64,000 bases of DNA from positions 2,171,501 through 2,235,500 of the forward strand of contig NZ_LBIA02000001.1 in NCBI RefSeq assembly GCF_001006325.2. The letters are read 5' to 3'. The first letter of the stretch is position 1. The number at the start of each line of letters is the position of its first letter. Positions 61,801-64,000 of this stretch are shown piece after piece. Both the position numbers and the translations under genes were made by a program. The DNA is from Afipia massiliensis (GTDB lineage Bacteria; Pseudomonadota; Alphaproteobacteria; Rhizobiales; Xanthobacteraceae). Below the pieces are notes generated by a model, which saw only the letters and a list, made by a program, of their open reading frames with translations, did no database searches and was not told the DNA's origin.

Positions 61801-62404
61801 CGCGATGCACTGAGACGCGGCCGAGATCCATTTGCAGGATCGCCTGTCCGTCGCGCAGCGCGCCGCTGCGCGCGTCGTCGAAGCCGGGGCCGGTGAGATC
61901 GTTGAACAGGCCGGGGAAATTTTTCGCACGTTCGTTCGCGCCCGCCAGCGCGCCGTTCGGCGTGAAGGTCATGGCCGGAATCGTGACGCTGTCCACGAGA
62001 TGCGCGAGCCGTTCGGTGAGCGGCGCCGGACGGCCGACCGGGTCGGCGGCGGCGATGAGAATGCCTGCTGTGCCATCGGCGAAGGTGAGCCGCGCGCAGG
62101 AGCATGTCAGGAGGCGGCCGAGCGGCGCGCCGAAACCGCGCAGCCGTTCCAGCCGCGGCGCGCCGGATGGCGACAGCCGTGCCGCGAGCTGCGCGGCCTG
62201 CCGGCGATGCGGGTCCGCGGGTCCGATGATTTTTTCCGCGAGCACGGCGGCGTTGCGTGCGCCGAACAGTTGTGCGCCGATGGTGTTGGCCCAGAGAATG
62301 TGCGCGCCGTCGAGCGACCAGACCCATGCAGGCAGGCCGCTTGTCGCGTGAACCGCAAGGCGCGGATCGCGGATGCCGTGAAGCTGGAAGTCGGCTTCGC
62401 TCAT
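58895..62404 (-). CDS. Large PAS histidine kinase, PleC/DivJ/PdhS type, with altered G2 box
   Basis: A 1169-aa kinase. Several PAS-like domains (about residues 15-110, 385-470, 670-740 and 810-920) are separated by acidic/Pro-rich disordered stretches (about 230-380 and 500-650). The HisKA domain has the phospho-acceptor in 'RISHEVRMPLNAIIGFADVM' (His about 949) and the PdhS-type 'EERFGALGNERYVEYMKDI'. In the ATPase domain the N box (NLIGNS) and G1 (DTGHG) are present, but the G2 glycine motif expected as GTGLGL reads GSVINL. Start ATG 62404; no transmembrane helix is seen. A one-mismatch CtrA site lies 71 nt upstream. Partner regulator not in the window. Confidence 0.88.
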   Translation of the reverse strand: MSEADFQLHGIRDPRLAVHATSGLPAWVWSLDGAHILWANTIGAQLFGARNAAVLAEKIIGPADPHRRQAAQLAARLSPSGAPRLERLRGFGAPLGRLLTCSCARLTFADGTAGILIAAADPVGRPAPLTERLAHLVDSVTIPAMTFTPNGALAGANERAKNFPGLFNDLTGPGFDDARSGALRDGQAILQMDLGRVSVHRVGTGEATALVALIGAAVVPPRAPKPIPVVVASTVESAPAQTPKADPVVAATQSTPDAPPVQPVEVITQAVVDAPLHRAPPEPPAEVMPADVFGSVFDEPPEQKSPVQQIADTTTALQHVETQASNVSESASHDETSRHDAPADHVTRIYFDDERRKPPAQDIGTHDVSATLLELDGPPLTPRRHPLRFMWHMDEDGRFSLGLDEFTRLIGARTSAAFGRPWNEIADALGLDPEGQVAAAVATRETWSNIVVNWPADGAGARLPVELSGLPIYDRAGSFLGYRGFGVCRDVEGMARLAAQRRDDMLYASTPPATPFSDEPVVQDATAHDATSQEPVNQDITDAVDVHAPTEPLHLAGSTQDNFPTENSQRTESKPPVDTPQNVVPFPVAEPKAPALTAVESNAFDELARRLSARLENAAESDTLTDASVAELFATDEGEQTREPVAEPPALENPPAFLQPEPVLPRANAAQDSQLLDRLPVGVLVYRLDRLLYANKAFLASTGYNDLHALTEAGGLDALTVEAGAGTASSTSETGTPVVIAATSKSGPDKGEPADARLFAITWDGEPSHVLVFSGPRAATRSEPAPAVVITPVVVPSDDTTQAEELGTILDHTAEGVVVFDGEGHVLSCNRSAEVLFGRDDNEMAALNLTDLFAPDSQHAVQDYVNEVRTAAVASLLQHDRNMLGRARDGSAIPLSMTVGRTRPDNARFFAIFRDLSQAKKGEGDLIQARRQVERATNAKADILGRISHEVRMPLNAIIGFADVMIEERFGALGNERYVEYMKDIRASGQRVMAIIDDLLDLSRIESGKMELSFASQDLNSMVEQCVAVMQPQANRERIIIRTSLAHALPTVKADARALRQIAMNLIGNSIHLANTGGQVIVSTATTDFGDIVLRVRDTGHGLNDNEIAAAMAPFRTSGASDQTADGSVINLSLTKALVEANRAQFHIKTAPHSGTLIEVVFSHASAIA

Positions 62405-62474
62405 ATCGGACAACGTGCCTTTGACTCGCTTTCGCCGCGCCGGATTTCGGCGCTGGAAGTGGGATCGGACAGCC

Positions 62475-62489
62475 TTAACAAATGATTAG
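62475..62489 (-). promoter_or_regulatory. Near-consensus CtrA-type site (TTAA-N7-TTAG)
   Basis: Seven of eight consensus bases, 71 nt upstream of the kinase start. The function of the kinase family makes this worth testing; by sequence alone it is weak. Confidence 0.25.
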
Positions 62490-62577
62490 TATGGCGCGGT
62501 TGCCGCAAGGTCCACCAGTGCGGTGTGAGACTACCCGTCCAAACCCGCGATAACGTTAATTCCCCGACGCGCTGAAC

Positions 62578-62600
62578 CCCAACGCCGTTCAGGCGTTGGG
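62578..62600. promoter_or_regulatory. Perfect 9-bp inverted repeat upstream of the phasin genes
   Basis: CCCAACGCC, GTTCA, GGCGTTGGG, in the 333-nt gap between the kinase and the first phasin. No T-run follows. It could be an operator or a leader hairpin. The rest of the gap holds the weak CtrA site only. Confidence 0.4.
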
Positions 62601-62737
62601 TGTTGCAAAAGCTATTCAAACGTTCACGATGAGCGGGCAGGAACTGTCGTTGCGCTGCGTCAAATGTGGTGTCACCCGGCGGTGAATTGCGGACTCGGGT
62701 CCGGCAGACGGGCCCGGATGTAACAGGAGGGTGCGAC

Positions 62738-63112
62738 ATGGCAGGCAATCAGTTCGAGATTCCGAAGGAAATGCGGTCGATGGCGGAAGCGAGTCTGGAT
62801 CAGGCGCGCAAGGCCTTCGAATCCTTCATCAGCAGCGCGCAGCAGACAGCGTCTGCTTTCGGCGGATCGTCGTTCGGCGCCCCCGGCGAGGCGGCCAAGG
62901 ATATCAGCACCAAGGCCATCGCCTTCGCGGAGAAGAACGTGCAGTCCTCGCTGGCCTACGCCCAGCAGTTGATTAATGCCAAGGATCTGACCGAGGTGAT
63001 GCGCCTGCACACCGAATACGTTCAGGGCCAGATGCGCGCGCTGGCGGAGCAGGCCAGCGAAATGGGGCAGGCCATGACCCGTGCGGCGATGGACGCCACC
63101 AAGCAGAAATAG
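62738..63112 (+). CDS. Phasin family protein
   Basis: A 124-aa helical protein starting MAGNQFEIPKEMRSMAEAS, followed by 'SLDQARKAFESFISSAQQTA' and 'SSLAYAQQLINAKDLTEVMRLHTEYVQGQMRAL', the typical phasin_2 pattern. It binds the surface of polyhydroxyalkanoate granules or acts as a stress-related helper. A strong AGGAGG site 8 nt before the ATG suggests high expression. First of two phasin genes 223 nt apart; a GC-rich duplicated segment (63142-63169) lies between them. Confidence 0.93.
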   Translation: MAGNQFEIPKEMRSMAEASLDQARKAFESFISSAQQTASAFGGSSFGAPGEAAKDISTKAIAFAEKNVQSSLAYAQQLINAKDLTEVMRLHTEYVQGQMRALAEQASEMGQAMTRAAMDATKQK

Positions 63113-63141
63113 TCTGCTTCCGGACGCTTGCGCAGTCAGCA

Positions 63142-63169
63142 CGGCAGATCCGGCCCGGCAGATCCGGCC
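63142..63169. repeat. 14-bp tandem duplication between the phasin genes
   Basis: CGGCAGATCCGGCC occurs twice in tandem, running into the palindrome GGCCCCGGGGCC (63166-63177). The GC-rich inverted repeats up to about 63205 may end the first phasin transcript. Confidence 0.55.
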
Positions 63170-63335
63170 CCGGGGCCGGCTCGGCTGGGCTCCCGGCCCG
63201 GCGTTTCTTGTTGCAATGCACAATGTCCAGCCTATAGTGCCAAATAGAGACTGATCTTGCGCCGGGCTGTGAGCCTCGCGCGGCCGGCTTTCTCGTCCCG
63301 GCCATTCAATTCCAGACACCACAAGGAATCTCCAC

Positions 63336-63761
63336 ATGAGCGCGAACGATCCGTTTTCCGTCGTCCCCTTCAAGGTTCCAGAGCAGTTTCGCGCATTCGC
63401 GGAGATGGGCGTTTTCCAGGCGCAGGGCAGCTATCAGAAGCTCAAGGACGCGGCGGTTTCCAACAACGGGGCGCTGGAGGCGATGGTGACGTCGGCCACC
63501 AAGGGTGCAGGTGACTTCACTTCGAAGGTGATCGGGATGGCCCAGACCAACACCGAGGCGGCCTTCGCCTTTACCCAGAGCCTGATGGGCGTGAAGTCGC
63601 TGCCGGAAGCGTTCGAACTGATGAACGCCCATGCCCGCAAGCAGTTCGAGGTTTTCAGCGCGCAGTCGCAGGATCTCGCCACCCTGACCCACAAGGTTGC
63701 GGCCGAGGCGGTCGAGCCGATCGCCACCGGCGCGGCAAAGGCCTTCAAACCCGCTCTCTGA
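63336..63761 (+). CDS. Phasin family protein
   Basis: A 141-aa helical phasin: 'VPEQFRAFAEMGVFQAQGSYQKLKDAA' then 'NTEAAFAFTQSLMGVKSLPEAFELMNAHARKQFEVFSAQ' and 'ATLTHKVAAEAVEPI'. It shares the phasin fold with the upstream protein but is clearly diverged. AAGGAA about 8 nt before the ATG. The two probably form mixed helical bundles on PHA granules; inference. Confidence 0.92.
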   Translation: MSANDPFSVVPFKVPEQFRAFAEMGVFQAQGSYQKLKDAAVSNNGALEAMVTSATKGAGDFTSKVIGMAQTNTEAAFAFTQSLMGVKSLPEAFELMNAHARKQFEVFSAQSQDLATLTHKVAAEAVEPIATGAAKAFKPAL

Positions 63762-63952
63762 CCAAGTCCCGGTCACGGAACAGGCGCACCCGGATGAACC
63801 TTTTGCTCTTCCGGGGCGACCCACTAACGAGCTGTTCGCGACGCCCGTTCGGCAGGTCAAAGCGTCTTGCAAAAGCGCGGCGTTGCACCTAGTTTCCCGC
63901 GAAATCGCCGCCCTTGGCGGGGCCGCCTCCAGGCGGCCGTTCGATTGAAAAT

Positions 63953-64000
63953 GCAGTTGTAGCTCAGCTGGTTAGAGCGCCGGATTGTGGATCCGGAGGT
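63953..64000 (+). tRNA. tRNA-His (GTG), 5' part, cut by the window end
   Basis: Acceptor strand GCAGTTG, TA, D-arm GCTC..GAGC, then anticodon stem CCGGA / TCCGG around TTGTGGA with anticodon GTG. The 3' third is beyond the window. The base before G1 is T, so the G-1 that most bacteria encode for tRNA-His is absent, as known for many alphaproteobacteria. Confidence 0.93.

Noticed and set aside
63762-63952. A small open frame after the last phasin (63697-63948)
   Set aside because: It overlaps the phasin 3' end in another frame, has no ribosome binding site or motif, and runs up to the tRNA gene.

Overview
The window is chromosomal DNA of a GC-rich alphaproteobacterium, most likely a member of the Nitrobacteraceae/Bradyrhizobiaceae (Bradyrhizobium, Rhodopseudomonas, Afipia or Nitrobacter type). 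Signs of this are the split proton-translocating transhydrogenase (pntAA-pntAB-pntB) next to an aa3-oxidase subunit IV gene, the pyk-DUF1036-DUF1244-gapR neighbourhood, several phasins, CtrA-type TTAA-N7-TTAA sites, intergenic palindromes of the kind common in this family, and a tRNA-His without a genome-encoded G-1. I could not fix the genus. No prophage, insertion sequence, CRISPR array, rRNA operon or secretion island is visible; the window is mostly core genome with a few accessory pieces.

Layout. 0-9.9 kb: fatty-acid desaturase (-), rpmJ, a TPR protein, an alpha/beta hydrolase, a small haem-oxidase-like membrane protein, a phasin, a DUF1254 protein, then DUF1036-pyk (-), DUF1244 and gapR. 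9.9-17 kb (-): enoyl-CoA hydratase, a DUF882/M15 murein-hydrolase-like protein, an L,D-transpeptidase, and an NtrC-class response regulator with a perfect CtrA box upstream. 17-24 kb (+): M3 oligopeptidase, cytochrome oxidase subunit IV, pntAA-AB-B, a VOC protein (-) and a Ca2+/H+ antiporter. 23.9-26.4 kb (-): a CoxE-type VWA protein and a MoxR ATPase. 26.7-31.2 kb (+): a copper-handling operon (His-rich exported protein, lipoprotein, TolC-type lipoprotein, multicopper oxidase, cupredoxin, CusF-type protein). 31.4-37.9 kb: coiled-coil membrane protein, exported protein, ModE/PBP-like regulator divergent from an aldehyde dehydrogenase, hydrolase, rpsU and aqpZ. 38-45.5 kb: purK and purE, a diguanylate cyclase, two YdcH/DUF465 genes, an FAD oxidoreductase and a PAS-GGDEF-EAL protein. 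45.5-48.6 kb: a decayed glpD remnant overlapping a PotABC-type ABC transporter. 48.6-58.8 kb: AsmA protein, scoA-scoB, DUF1772, DUF924, a LysR regulator, an AI-2E family transporter, and an iron permease and binding protein. 58.9-64 kb: a large PAS histidine kinase of the PleC/DivJ/PdhS type, two phasins and the 5' part of tRNA-His.

The most interesting non-coding signal is a family of roughly 163-166 bp composite elements at 9337-9502, 25328-25490 and 39104-39266. Each is two hairpins separated by exactly 12 nt. Stem lengths, internal-loop asymmetry and apical-loop lengths are almost invariant, while the stem sequences differ between copies by compensatory changes. The second hairpin looks like an inverted copy of the first, which recalls BIME/REPIN doublets. 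Two copies supply the stop codon of the adjacent gene (moxR, purE). A second REP-like family (core AAAAGTGGGcACCGG) occurs at 3434, 23867 and 41050. A seven-copy, 16-bp-phased iteron array lies upstream of the DUF882 gene. Together with the CtrA sites near the NtrC-class regulator and the PdhS-like kinase, these are the main points for follow-up.
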